9,657 nucleotides of DNA from Candidatus Woesearchaeota archaeon (GCA_018302725.1 JAGVZJ010000010.1:1-9657), one strand, 5' to 3'. Counted from the stretch's first letter, positions 1-6,533 are shown. Translations and numbers: made by a program. Notes: generated from the sequence alone by a model not told the origin.

Positions 1-88
1 TACCAGAAAAAAATTAAATTTTATTCCTTGTTTTTAAAAATCTCTCTGCAAATCATTAAATTATTAAAAAAATGATTACACATAACAC

Positions 89-117
89 CTATTTCACGAA
101 AACAATGCGGGAAATAG
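89..117. repeat. Imperfect inverted repeat upstream of the recombinase gene
   Basis: The left arm CTATTTCACG (89-98) pairs with the right arm CGGGAAATAG (108-117), giving 9 of 10 complementary positions around a 9-nt centre. It lies in the otherwise featureless AT-rich stretch 1-136, just before the recombinase promoter. It could be an operator, the terminator hairpin of a gene left of the window, or a recombinase-binding site. The inner arm ends do not resemble the TATAA/TTATA inner ends I recall for archaeal dif sites, so I do not call it dif. Confidence 0.35.
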
Positions 118-151
118 TATTTGTTAACATATAATTTTGACATTGAGAATA

Positions 152-160
152 CTTAAAAGT
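152..160 (+). promoter_or_regulatory. TATA-like box for the recombinase gene
   Basis: CTTAAAAGT is centred about 27 nt before the ATG at 182, the spacing expected for a leaderless archaeal transcript. A second TATA-like element (ATATAAT, 129-135) lies further upstream and would give a leader of roughly 25 nt. Either choice places transcription start downstream of the alternative TTG codons at 137 and 143. Confidence 0.4.
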
Positions 161-181
161 AAAAGCATAAGCCCCCCTGTA

Positions 182-952
182 ATGAATAGGATAATAAGGC
201 TTGTTGAAGAATTAAGGCTAAGAAAGTATTCTGAAAAGACCGTTGAAAAATACTGTAAAGTTATAGAAAAATTTTTGGATTCTGGAAAACCTCCAAAAGA
301 TTTCTTAATGTCCTACTCCAATAAAAGCAGGTCTATGATAAGAGGAGTATACTTTGCTTTAAGATTTTATTACCTTAATGTTTTAAATGAAAATTTTGAT
401 GAAAGGATACCTTTAACTAAAAATAGCCTAAAATTGCCAATTGTTTTGAACAGAAAAGAGGTAGATACTATGTTTGAAGTAACAAAGAACCAGAAACACA
501 GGCTAGTTCTTGCTTTACTGTATTATGCTGGACTAAGATTGAATGAAGTGAGGAATCTAAAAGGGGAGGATCTTGATTTTGATAGGGATTTGATTCACAT
601 AAAAAAGGCGAAAGGGGACAAAGAGAGAATTGTATTTTTACATGAAAAAATAAAACAGGTTGCAAGGGAAAATGGATTAAAGGAGGAAGGATTTATTCTC
701 AATTCTGAAAGAGGAGGCAGATATAGCGAGAGGTCGGTACAGGAAATAGTGAAAAATGCTGCAAGGAAATCTAAGATAGGAAAAAGGATTACCCCTCACA
801 GTTTAAGGCACTCTTTTGCAACACATTTATTAGAGAGGGGAGTAGACATAAGATATATTCAAAGCCTATTGGGGCATAAGAACTTACAGACTACTCAGAT
901 TTATACGCATGTAGCAAATAAAGATATCAAAAATCTGAAAAATGTCCTTTAG
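182..952 (+). CDS. xerA: XerA-like tyrosine recombinase
   Basis: This is a site-specific tyrosine recombinase of the Xer/phage-integrase family. It is expected to cut and rejoin DNA through a 3'-phosphotyrosine link and, as archaeal XerA, to resolve chromosome dimers at a dif site. From the ATG at 182 it is 256 aa. An N-terminal SAM-like core-binding domain (about 1-75, with RKYSEKTVEKY) precedes the catalytic domain. All catalytic residues are visible: R119 (AGLRLNEV), K144 (AKGDKER hairpin), H206 and R209 (HSLRHSF), H232 (LLGHKN) and nucleophile Y241 (IYTHV). The ATG was preferred to TTG at 137 because the core-binding domain begins directly after it and a TATA-like box sits 27 nt upstream; the TTG would add 15 low-complexity residues. 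The lack of other phage or integron genes favours a housekeeping Xer over an integrase. It ends 35 nt before pyrD. Confidence 0.88.
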   Translation: MNRIIRLVEELRLRKYSEKTVEKYCKVIEKFLDSGKPPKDFLMSYSNKSRSMIRGVYFALRFYYLNVLNENFDERIPLTKNSLKLPIVLNRKEVDTMFEVTKNQKHRLVLALLYYAGLRLNEVRNLKGEDLDFDRDLIHIKKAKGDKERIVFLHEKIKQVARENGLKEEGFILNSERGGRYSERSVQEIVKNAARKSKIGKRITPHSLRHSFATHLLERGVDIRYIQSLLGHKNLQTTQIYTHVANKDIKNLKNVL

Positions 953-954
953 AA

Positions 955-966
955 ATATTTATAATA
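955..966 (+). promoter_or_regulatory. TATA box for the pyrD-permease operon
   Basis: An AT-rich element (ATATTTATAATA) starts three bases after the recombinase stop codon and is centred about 27 nt before the pyrD ATG. This fits an archaeal TATA box driving a leaderless mRNA. It contains TATAAT, but no -35-like hexamer sits 17 nt upstream, so I do not read it as a bacterial promoter. Confidence 0.6.
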
Positions 967-987
967 CAACAGCCTTAATTTATTCTT

Positions 988-2073
988 ATGTGCTATGAAA
1001 AATTTGTAAGGCCTATACTTTTCAAGATAGATCCTGAAAGGATTCATGATATTGCCTTATTTTGGGGAGGGGTATTTGGGAAATTCTGGCTAACAAGGAA
1101 GGTCATTAGAAGTTTATATTACTATAAGAATGAGAAGCTAAACATAAGTATTAATGGTATAAACTTTGATAATCCTGTGGGATTGGCTGCTGGGTTTGAT
1201 AAAAATGCGGTGTTAATGAATGTTCTTCCTGATCTGGGATTTGGATTTGAGGAAGTCGGAAGCATTACCGGAGAGAAATGCGAGGGAAATGCTAAACCAA
1301 GAATATTCAGGTTGCCGAAAGACCAGGCTTTGGCAGTTAATTATGGGTTATGTAATCTTGGCGCAGAGACTATATCTAAGAGGTTATCCAACAGAAAATT
1401 CAGATTTCCCTTAGGGATTAACATTGCAAGAGCTAATAATGAAGATATTGTCATGGATGTAGATAAGGGAATTGAAGATTACATTAAAGCTTACAATTTT
1501 ATGAAGGACATTGGAGATTTTATTGTTATCAATATAAGCTGCCCGAACACCCCTGATAAAAGAGCTTTTTCTCTTCCTTCTAACTTTAGCAGATTAATGG
1601 GTGAGTTTAACAAATTCAAAATAACTAAACCTTGTTTTATTAAATTAAAACCAGACTATCCAAAAAGAGAGCTGGATGAATTAATAGAGATTTCATATAA
1701 GTATAAATTTATTACAGGATTTGTGATAAGCAATTTGACTAAAGACAGGAAAGGATTAAAGAGCAGTGATAAAGAGCTAGAGAATGTTGAAGGATCTATA
1801 AGTGGAATGCCTATAAAAGAAAGAAGCGATGAGATAATAAAATATGTTTACAGAAAAACCAAGGGAAAGAAGGTTATAATAGGTGTTGGGGGAATATTCA
1901 ATGCAGAGGATGCCTACAGAAAAATAAGGAACGGTGCAAGTTTAGTCCAGCTGATAACTGGAATGATATACAAGGGACCAAAAATAGTAAAGGATATAAA
2001 CAAGGGATTAGTTAATTTGTTAGAAAAAGATAATTTTAAAAGCATAAAAGAGGCGATAGGAGTAGATGTCTAA
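988..2073 (+). CDS. pyrD: Dihydroorotate dehydrogenase, class-2-like
   Basis: This FMN enzyme oxidises dihydroorotate to orotate in de novo pyrimidine synthesis. Its 361 aa and N-terminal extension (about 1-45, two short amphipathic helices including RPILFKIDPERIHDIAL) match the class 2, membrane-associated, quinone-reducing type. FMN/orotate motifs are clear: GLAAGFDKN (65-73), GNAKPRIFRLP (100-110), VNYGLCNLG (117-125), NISCPNTP (182-189), IIGVGGI (297-303) and the phosphate loop GASLVQLITGMIYKGP (316-331). Oddly, the residue aligned with the class 2 catalytic serine (E. coli S175, in NISSPNTP) is cysteine, C185, the residue class 1 enzymes use. The start is supported by the TATA box at leaderless distance. 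The gene overlaps the permease by 8 nt, so the two are co-transcribed. No other pyrimidine gene is in the window. The electron acceptor cannot be read from the sequence. Confidence 0.93.
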   Translation: MCYEKFVRPILFKIDPERIHDIALFWGGVFGKFWLTRKVIRSLYYYKNEKLNISINGINFDNPVGLAAGFDKNAVLMNVLPDLGFGFEEVGSITGEKCEGNAKPRIFRLPKDQALAVNYGLCNLGAETISKRLSNRKFRFPLGINIARANNEDIVMDVDKGIEDYIKAYNFMKDIGDFIVINISCPNTPDKRAFSLPSNFSRLMGEFNKFKITKPCFIKLKPDYPKRELDELIEISYKYKFITGFVISNLTKDRKGLKSSDKELENVEGSISGMPIKERSDEIIKYVYRKTKGKKVIIGVGGIFNAEDAYRKIRNGASLVQLITGMIYKGPKIVKDINKGLVNLLEKDNFKSIKEAIGVDV

Positions 2074-3289
2074 AAAAAAGAAGGTGTTTGGGTTAAGAAG
2101 AGAACTAGGAATTTTTCAGGTTACTATTGCAGGCGTAGGCATTATTCTTGGGGCAGGCATCTATGCATTATTAGGTGTTGCGGCTGGAACATCTGGAAAT
2201 GCGACATGGCTGGCTTTTTTGATTTCTGCTTTAATTGCCTTGTTTACCGGATTAAGTTATGCTGAATTATCTTCTATTTTTAAAGGAGACTCTGGCGAGT
2301 ATGATTATATAAAATATGCCCTAAGCAAATGGTATGCTTTTCTTATAGGACTGAGTATGATTGCTGCCGGGTTTATTAGCGCTGCTGCGGTTGCTTTAGG
2401 ATTTGCAGGATACTTTACGCAGTTAGTTTCTATGCCACTTATTGTTGTTGCTTTATTATTAGTAATTTTAATGACTTTAATCAACTTTGTAGGAATAAAA
2501 GAAACAAGCTGGTTTAACACTGTTTCAACATTTATAGAGTTTGGGGGATTAGTAATTATAATCTTTTTAGGACTTAAAAATTTTGGAAGTGTAAATTATT
2601 TTGATATGCCCCAGGGAATTACAGGGGTGTTTAGTTCTGCTGCTTTAGTATTTTTTGCTTATATGGGGTTTGAAAGTATTGTTAAGCTTGGGGAGGAGAC
2701 TAAAGATCCTGCTAAAGTTATTCCGAGAAGTTTGCTATATTCTGTTGTAATTACAGCAGTCTTGTATGTTTTAGTTGCCCTGGCTGCTGTCAGCATTATT
2801 GGATGGGAAGAGCTAAATGCCAGCAGTGCGCCTCTTGCAACTGTTGCTGCTGCTGTTTTAGGAAGCAAGGCCTTTATTCTTTTGGGAATAATTGCATTGT
2901 TTTCAACTTCAAATACAGTATTAATCACAATGGTGGCCACTTCAAGATTAGCTTATGGAATGGCCAAGGAAAAATCACTGCCTAAGTTTTTGTCTTTGGT
3001 TCATGAGAGAACCAGGACACCATGGGCTGCGATTTTAATAATAATGCTGCTAACTTTTTTATTCACAGTAATCGGAGATATAGAGATTGTTGCTAACCTG
3101 ACTAATTTATTTTTGTTCATTACTTTTGCTTCTGTCAACTTAAGCATGATTGTACTAAGATACAAACTTAAAGATAGGAAGAGAAGTTTTAGATGCCCTG
3201 TGAATATTGGGAACTTCCCAGTTATTCCATTACTAGGCTTTTTGAGCTCCCTTGGGATGCTTGTGTTTGTGTTATTTAATCTTTTTTAG
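2066..3289 (+). CDS. APC-family amino-acid permease
   Basis: This is a polytopic inner-membrane transporter of the amino acid-polyamine-organocation superfamily (LeuT fold), probably importing an amino acid by cation symport or exchange. It has 407 aa and about 12 hydrophobic segments. TM1 (about 16-38) carries the substrate-binding GVGIILGAGIY break. TM6 with the following loop has the family signature YMGFES (199-204) and EETKDPAKVIPR (210-221). A basic N-terminus (KKKK, GLRRELG) suggests it is cytoplasmic. The length is slightly short for the family and the protein ends right after the last hydrophobic segment, with no C-terminal domain. Its ATG lies inside the end of pyrD (ATGTCTAA serves as both start and stop), indicating coupled translation. 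Substrate is unknown. Its stop is 3 nt from the stop of the convergent cca gene. Confidence 0.9.
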   Translation: MSKKKKVFGLRRELGIFQVTIAGVGIILGAGIYALLGVAAGTSGNATWLAFLISALIALFTGLSYAELSSIFKGDSGEYDYIKYALSKWYAFLIGLSMIAAGFISAAAVALGFAGYFTQLVSMPLIVVALLLVILMTLINFVGIKETSWFNTVSTFIEFGGLVIIIFLGLKNFGSVNYFDMPQGITGVFSSAALVFFAYMGFESIVKLGEETKDPAKVIPRSLLYSVVITAVLYVLVALAAVSIIGWEELNASSAPLATVAAAVLGSKAFILLGIIALFSTSNTVLITMVATSRLAYGMAKEKSLPKFLSLVHERTRTPWAAILIIMLLTFLFTVIGDIEIVANLTNLFLFITFASVNLSMIVLRYKLKDRKRSFRCPVNIGNFPVIPLLGFLSSLGMLVFVLFNLF

Positions 3290-3292
3290 GAA

Positions 3293-4510
3293 CTATAGGA
3301 CTTTAACTTCATACTTTTGGAAGTATTTCATATTTTCTTCATTCAAATAAAGTTCAAGGAATTCTTCAATTGCCCTTATTTTTCTTGGAACTATGACAAA
3401 TGTTCTTCCGTTTTCTTCCCCAAGTTTATGGCCTTTCCACTTATCTGCAAATGATTTCAGATTCTGCTTATCCTCTATCGGCGGACCCCATTTTTTCACT
3501 TTTTCACTTAAGGGGCTGGGATCAATTATGAACCAGAGCAAAACAGTATCTCCATACTCCCAGCCATAATCAATAATTGAAAACCCTTGCACTTCCACTT
3601 CTTTGACCAGAGCCTCATTTGTTTTGAGTAATTTTGCCCCTATAACATCCCTTTTTCCTTCAACAGGAATTCCTGAGACGTAAACAAGTTTGTTGTCCTC
3701 CTTTTTCTGCCCCAGAATGCTTAGATTCATGGTTTTTGATTCAAAGAAGCTATCAGTAGGATTTCTTAAAAATTCCTTTGACAATTCCACAAACTTACCA
3801 TACTTCTCCTCAGACAAAGCAGCTGCTGCATTTCTTTCAGGATGAACCGGATCCACTAAGATTAAAGGACCGTGCCTCTCCTTGTTTATTTTTTTCATTG
3901 CTTCAGCCAAGTCTGGGTAATGATCCTGCACATCTATATATTTTCTTTCTGGCCAGTTAGATGAATCTTTAATCAAGTCAAAGAATGTATGGTATTTTCC
4001 AATGAGTACTTCACAGACATATCCGGAAAATCCTTTTATGAATGACTCTGCTCCGTACAATCCATTGGCTTTCATAAACTTCTTTAATAACCTTACCTGA
4101 TCTGGGTTTTTAATATTCTCTTTAGCCCACCTTGTGTGAAAGGGACTCATGTCAGTTACATTTGCTGCTTGTTTTGGATCCTTAATGTCTAATACAGGGA
4201 TTAATTCTATTACAAATTTTCCTCTTCTTATCTGGAAATAATCACGGGAACCATGAACTACAGTAATATTATTTAACCTTGATTTAAGGGCCTTTGAGAT
4301 ATCCTTGCCCTGATACTTCTCATAAGGAAACTTCACAAAAATGTCTATGTCATGGTCTCCTGACAGCCATGTATTTTTTGCAAAACTTCCTCCAAGTTCA
4401 ATGGTTAAGCTTGGAATATCTTTCTTTAATTCTTCTAAGATAGATGATACTCTCCTGTTCACTATATATTTCTCCCATCTTGAAGGTGTGATCTCTTTTA
4501 GAATTTTCAT
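3293..4510 (-). CDS. cca: CCA-adding enzyme (class I archaeal tRNA nucleotidyltransferase)
   Basis: This enzyme adds or repairs the 3' CCA end of tRNAs from CTP and ATP without a nucleic-acid template. The 405 aa show the class I archaeal layout. The nucleotidyltransferase head has GGSFAKNTWLSGDHDID (40-56). A central region (SPFHTRWAKENI, VRLLKKFMKANGLYGAES, IKGFSGYVCEVLIG) matches the archaeal enzymes closely. A tail domain with VDPVHPERNAAAALS follows. Compared from memory with the Archaeoglobus enzyme (E59, D61, D110), the metal-binding carboxylates here are D54, D56 and E102 (in IELIP). The acidic pattern is kept but D and E are exchanged at the outer two positions. The start is supported by a TATA box about 28 nt upstream, just after the stop of the preceding mscS-like gene. 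The C-terminus is some 30 residues shorter than in the Archaeoglobus protein. Confidence 0.95.
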   Translation of the reverse strand: MKILKEITPSRWEKYIVNRRVSSILEELKKDIPSLTIELGGSFAKNTWLSGDHDIDIFVKFPYEKYQGKDISKALKSRLNNITVVHGSRDYFQIRRGKFVIELIPVLDIKDPKQAANVTDMSPFHTRWAKENIKNPDQVRLLKKFMKANGLYGAESFIKGFSGYVCEVLIGKYHTFFDLIKDSSNWPERKYIDVQDHYPDLAEAMKKINKERHGPLILVDPVHPERNAAAALSEEKYGKFVELSKEFLRNPTDSFFESKTMNLSILGQKKEDNKLVYVSGIPVEGKRDVIGAKLLKTNEALVKEVEVQGFSIIDYGWEYGDTVLLWFIIDPSPLSEKVKKWGPPIEDKQNLKSFADKWKGHKLGEENGRTFVIVPRKIRAIEEFLELYLNEENMKYFQKYEVKVL

Positions 4511-4532
4511 GATTTTAATGTTGTTAGTAAAA

Positions 4533-4542
4533 TTATATAAAA
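4533..4542 (-). promoter_or_regulatory. TATA box for cca
   Basis: Read on the minus strand the element is TTTATATAAT, immediately after the stop codon of the mscS-like gene and centred about 28 nt before the cca ATG. This is leaderless spacing and gives cca its own promoter even though it follows another gene in the same direction. Confidence 0.6.
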
Positions 4543-4543
4543 G

Positions 4544-5047
4544 TTACCACAATGAGCTTGGGATAACTAGTATGTCCTCCTTTTTTGTTTTTATCTTTAT
4601 TTCCGTTATACCTAAATCAATTATCCTTCCTTTTACGCAATTTATCCTTACCTCCTGGTTCAGTCTGAATTTCTTCCTTTTTTTTGAGAAGATTCCTATG
4701 ACTAAATTGCGCATATAGTCCTTAACATCAAACAGAACAATGCCCACTGCTGTTAAGATTCCCAAACCAATCAGTATGTAGATAACGATTCCTGTAATCC
4801 CTATCTGGTTAAGAGCTATTACTGCTGTAATCAGGTATATAAGATATTTTACCAAGTTTCCCATTAAATCCTCTATTTTTAATGTTAAGAAGGAGTAATC
4901 CTTGATTATCCTGTCTGTTTCAAACTCTTTTAGTATCCTTCTTGTCAAGTTCCCTAAAAACCTGGCAATTACCAACCCAAGAAAAATTATCAGCACAGCT
5001 ACTACCAGATCTATTATTATTGACTGCAAAGTTGAAAAAAATGCCAT
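4544..5047 (-). CDS. Short MscS-like mechanosensitive channel family protein
   Basis: This 167-aa membrane protein resembles the core of small-conductance mechanosensitive channels, which open under membrane tension to relieve osmotic shock. Hydrophobic segments lie at about 10-32 (VVAVLIIFLGLVIARFLG), 64-82 and 85-106. The third leads into VKDYMRNLVIGIF (108-120), corresponding to the MscS motif after the pore helix (D-x-x-x-N-x-x-x-G-I). A short beta domain follows (FRLNQEVRINCVKGRIIDLGITEIKIKT would be its span, 127-154), ending at VIPSSLW (161-167), the position of the usual IPNS motif. The whole C-terminal alpha/beta domain of MscS is absent, and the stop falls cleanly at the end of the beta domain. 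It therefore looks like a minimal family version rather than a fresh truncation. A divergent promoter region separates it from the TGS gene. Conductance is not proven by the sequence. Confidence 0.75.
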   Translation of the reverse strand: MAFFSTLQSIIIDLVVAVLIIFLGLVIARFLGNLTRRILKEFETDRIIKDYSFLTLKIEDLMGNLVKYLIYLITAVIALNQIGITGIVIYILIGLGILTAVGIVLFDVKDYMRNLVIGIFSKKRKKFRLNQEVRINCVKGRIIDLGITEIKIKTKKEDILVIPSSLW

Positions 5048-5070
5048 GGACTATATCTCCTTGCTTGGTT

Positions 5071-5081
5071 TAAATAATTAT
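5071..5081 (-). promoter_or_regulatory. TATA-like box for the mscS-like gene
   Basis: On the minus strand this reads ATAATTATTTA, centred about 29 nt before the ATG at 5047. An AGGAG-like sequence lies between it and the start (complement of 5057-5062). It would function as a ribosome binding site only if transcription began further upstream than this box predicts. Confidence 0.4.
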
Positions 5082-5086
5082 CTCAA

Positions 5087-5097
5087 TGTTTAAAAAT
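5087..5097 (+). promoter_or_regulatory. TATA-like box for the TGS GTPase gene
   Basis: ATGTTTAAAAATC includes a TTTAAAAA core (5089-5096) centred about 26 nt before the ATG at 5118, so the mRNA is probably leaderless. It lies next to the opposing box at 5071-5081, making 5048-5117 a compact divergent promoter region. Confidence 0.45.
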
Positions 5098-5117
5098 CTA
5101 AAGATTTCTTAGATTAT

Positions 5118-5957
5118 ATGCCAGTAAATCCAGGAATAGAGTATCAGTTAGCTGAAGAGGAATTCCATAGTGCTTCCACTACAGAAGAAAAATTAAAAGC
5201 CCTACAAAAAATGTGGTCTACTGTACCGAAGCATAAATCAAGCGAGGGGCTGCAGCAGCAGATAAAGCAGAAGATTGCTAAGTACAAAGAGGCTTCTAAA
5301 AAAGAAAAAGCTTCAAGGAGAAGCGGTAGAAGCTTATCCCTGAAGAAAGATGGGAGTGCTACAATCTCTATACTGGGAGTTCCGAATTCAGGGAAATCTA
5401 CTTTATTAAAAAAATTGACAAATGCTAATGTCTTAATAGCTGACTATCAGTTTAGCACTACCAAACCTGAAGTAGGAATCCTAAATTATAAAGGGGTATT
5501 ATTGCAGATTATTGAGATTCCGGCAATTATTGAAAATTTTGAAAAAAGTGAAAAAGGACCTACCTATTTAGCTATTATGAGAATGTCTGATCTGTTAATC
5601 CTAATGGGAGACAGTTTGGAATTGGTGAAAAAAGAGTTGGAAGACAATGATATTTATGTTAAGCATTTAGTTGCCAGGAAGGATGAAGATGCTGAAAAAT
5701 TAAAAGAGAGGATATGGAGATCTCTTGACTTAATGAAAATTTATACAAAGCAACCCAGAAAAAAGCATGATTACCCCCCTTTAGCTTTAGAAAAAGGGGC
5801 TAGTGTTAGAGATCTGGCAAATAATGTGCATAAAGATTTTGTCAGGAATTTTAAGTTTGCCCGGGTGTGGGGGAAAAGTGCTAAGTTTGAAGGACAAAGA
5901 GTCGGGATAGACCATAAGTTAAAAGATGAAGATATTGTAGAGTTCCATACTTCATAA
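5118..5957 (+). CDS. DRG/Obg-like GTPase with C-terminal TGS domain, compact
   Basis: This belongs to the archaeal DRG-like group of Obg-related GTPases, which are generally linked to ribosomes and translation. In order it has an N-terminal helical segment (about 5-65; PVNPGIEYQLAEEEF, STVPKHKSSEGLQ), a P-loop GVPNSGKST (87-95), a switch I FSTTKPEVG (112-120), a partial G domain, and a TGS domain (about 220-278) with the typical VRNFKFARVWGKSAKFEGQ...GIDHKLKDEDIVEF ending. At 279 aa it is clearly shorter than the roughly 360-390 aa usual for relatives. The G3 DxPG motif reads EIPA (133-136). The G4 NKxD site is at best RKDE (187-190). The normal G5 region appears deleted before the TGS linker MKIYTKQPRKKHDYP. 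P-loop binding may persist, but guanine specificity and hydrolysis are doubtful. Leaderless start at 5118. The 3' end overlaps the convergent gene by 6 nt. Confidence 0.88.
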   Translation: MPVNPGIEYQLAEEEFHSASTTEEKLKALQKMWSTVPKHKSSEGLQQQIKQKIAKYKEASKKEKASRRSGRSLSLKKDGSATISILGVPNSGKSTLLKKLTNANVLIADYQFSTTKPEVGILNYKGVLLQIIEIPAIIENFEKSEKGPTYLAIMRMSDLLILMGDSLELVKKELEDNDIYVKHLVARKDEDAEKLKERIWRSLDLMKIYTKQPRKKHDYPPLALEKGASVRDLANNVHKDFVRNFKFARVWGKSAKFEGQRVGIDHKLKDEDIVEFHTS

Positions 5958-6485
5958 TGGAGAGATAGCCACTAGACTGCCTTCATGAAGATAAGCCATC
6001 ATTATCTTTCCTGCTAATTGCTGTGGTGTTCTTGCCCCCATACTTGAGATAAACTTGCCTCCTGTTCTTATAGAGATATTCCCCCTGTGGCCTACACTGT
6101 ACATGAAAATCACACTAAGATCAATTTGACTTGTTGTTCTTTCCTGACAGAACCTTGCACTTTCAATTCTGGCATATTCTCCTACTATCCTTGTGTCTAC
6201 CTCCCATATTTCCTGGAGTGAAAGCGCTGCGTCATAATAAATATCCCAATCCGGAGATGCTCTTCTCTCGGTTAGGCTGTCTAACTGCTTGTGGAGTAAA
6301 TGCACTGCGGTGGGATAAAGTACATATCTTCCTGACCTTAATTCTCTGTATCTAAGAACATGATTTCCCTTAACAGAAATTTGGGAGTCTAAAACTACCG
6401 CTGGCTGCTGTTTAAACACCCTTGTTAAAGTCAAGAAGGAAGTTGCAAACTGCACTAAATCTTCAATTCTTTCTGTTTCAGACAT
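5952..6485 (-). CDS. Hypothetical protein, arginine-rich
   Basis: I do not recognise this 177-aa protein. It has no signal peptide, convincing membrane helix or cofactor motif. It opens with a predicted helix (ERIEDLVQFATSFLTLTRVF, 5-24), then a beta-rich stretch (PAVVLDSQISVKGNHVLRYREL), a helical middle (about 78-115) and a C-terminal part that alternates strand and helix (IDLSVIFMYSVGHRGNISIR, 121-140; QQLAGKIMMAYLHEG, 155-169). It has about 15 Arg but only 5 Lys, whereas neighbours are Lys-rich, and its DNA is visibly richer in G+C. This could mean transfer or a special constraint such as nucleic-acid binding. An open frame of this length with ATG start, weak upstream TATA-like element and no better frame on the other strand supports a real gene. 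It converges on the TGS gene with a 6-nt overlap of the two ends. Confidence 0.65.
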   Translation of the reverse strand: MSETERIEDLVQFATSFLTLTRVFKQQPAVVLDSQISVKGNHVLRYRELRSGRYVLYPTAVHLLHKQLDSLTERRASPDWDIYYDAALSLQEIWEVDTRIVGEYARIESARFCQERTTSQIDLSVIFMYSVGHRGNISIRTGGKFISSMGARTPQQLAGKIMMAYLHEGSLVAISPL

Positions 6486-6504
6486 ATTTTGATTCTTGCA
6501 GATT

Positions 6505-6515
6505 AGTTTTTATTC
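6505..6515 (-). promoter_or_regulatory. Weak TATA-like box for the hypothetical gene
   Basis: On the minus strand the element reads GAATAAAAACT, centred about 26 nt before the ATG at 6485. It is A-rich rather than a clean TATA sequence; only the position supports it. Confidence 0.3.
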
Positions 6516-6533
6516 TTTTTGCTTTTTTAAGCA

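Noticed and set aside
89..117. Calling the inverted repeat a dif site
   Set aside because: Its inner arm ends (CACG/CGGG) do not match the known archaeal or bacterial dif consensus, and the centre is 9 nt.
1..136. Possible tRNA or small RNA at the left edge
   Set aside because: There is no T-loop GTTCRA-type sequence, no cloverleaf pairing and no box motifs. It is only AT-rich sequence with one inverted repeat.
130..142. Bacterial-looking TATAAT and TTGACA near the recombinase gene, as a possible sigma-dependent promoter
   Set aside because: The order is wrong (the TTGACA lies downstream of the TATAAT) and no -35-like hexamer lies 17 nt before the TATAAT. An archaeal TATA box explains it as well.
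137..181. TTG start giving the recombinase 15 more residues
   Set aside because: The extra residues are low-complexity, and both candidate TATA boxes would place transcription start downstream of the TTG. The family core-binding domain starts right after the ATG at 182.
2659..2940. Minus-strand open frame opposite the permease
   Set aside because: It is a composition shadow of the permease gene. Its sequence shows no family motif, and the permease frame has unambiguous APC signatures.
4341..4718. Plus-strand open frame spanning the 5' end of cca and the 3' end of the mscS-like gene
   Set aside because: It lies antisense to two well-supported genes, is rich in Phe/Ser/Ile as expected for a shadow frame, and has no recognisable domain.
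6131..6355. Plus-strand open frame within the hypothetical gene
   Set aside because: It is short, has no promoter or ribosome binding site, and is fully covered by the longer minus-strand frame, which has more protein-like composition.
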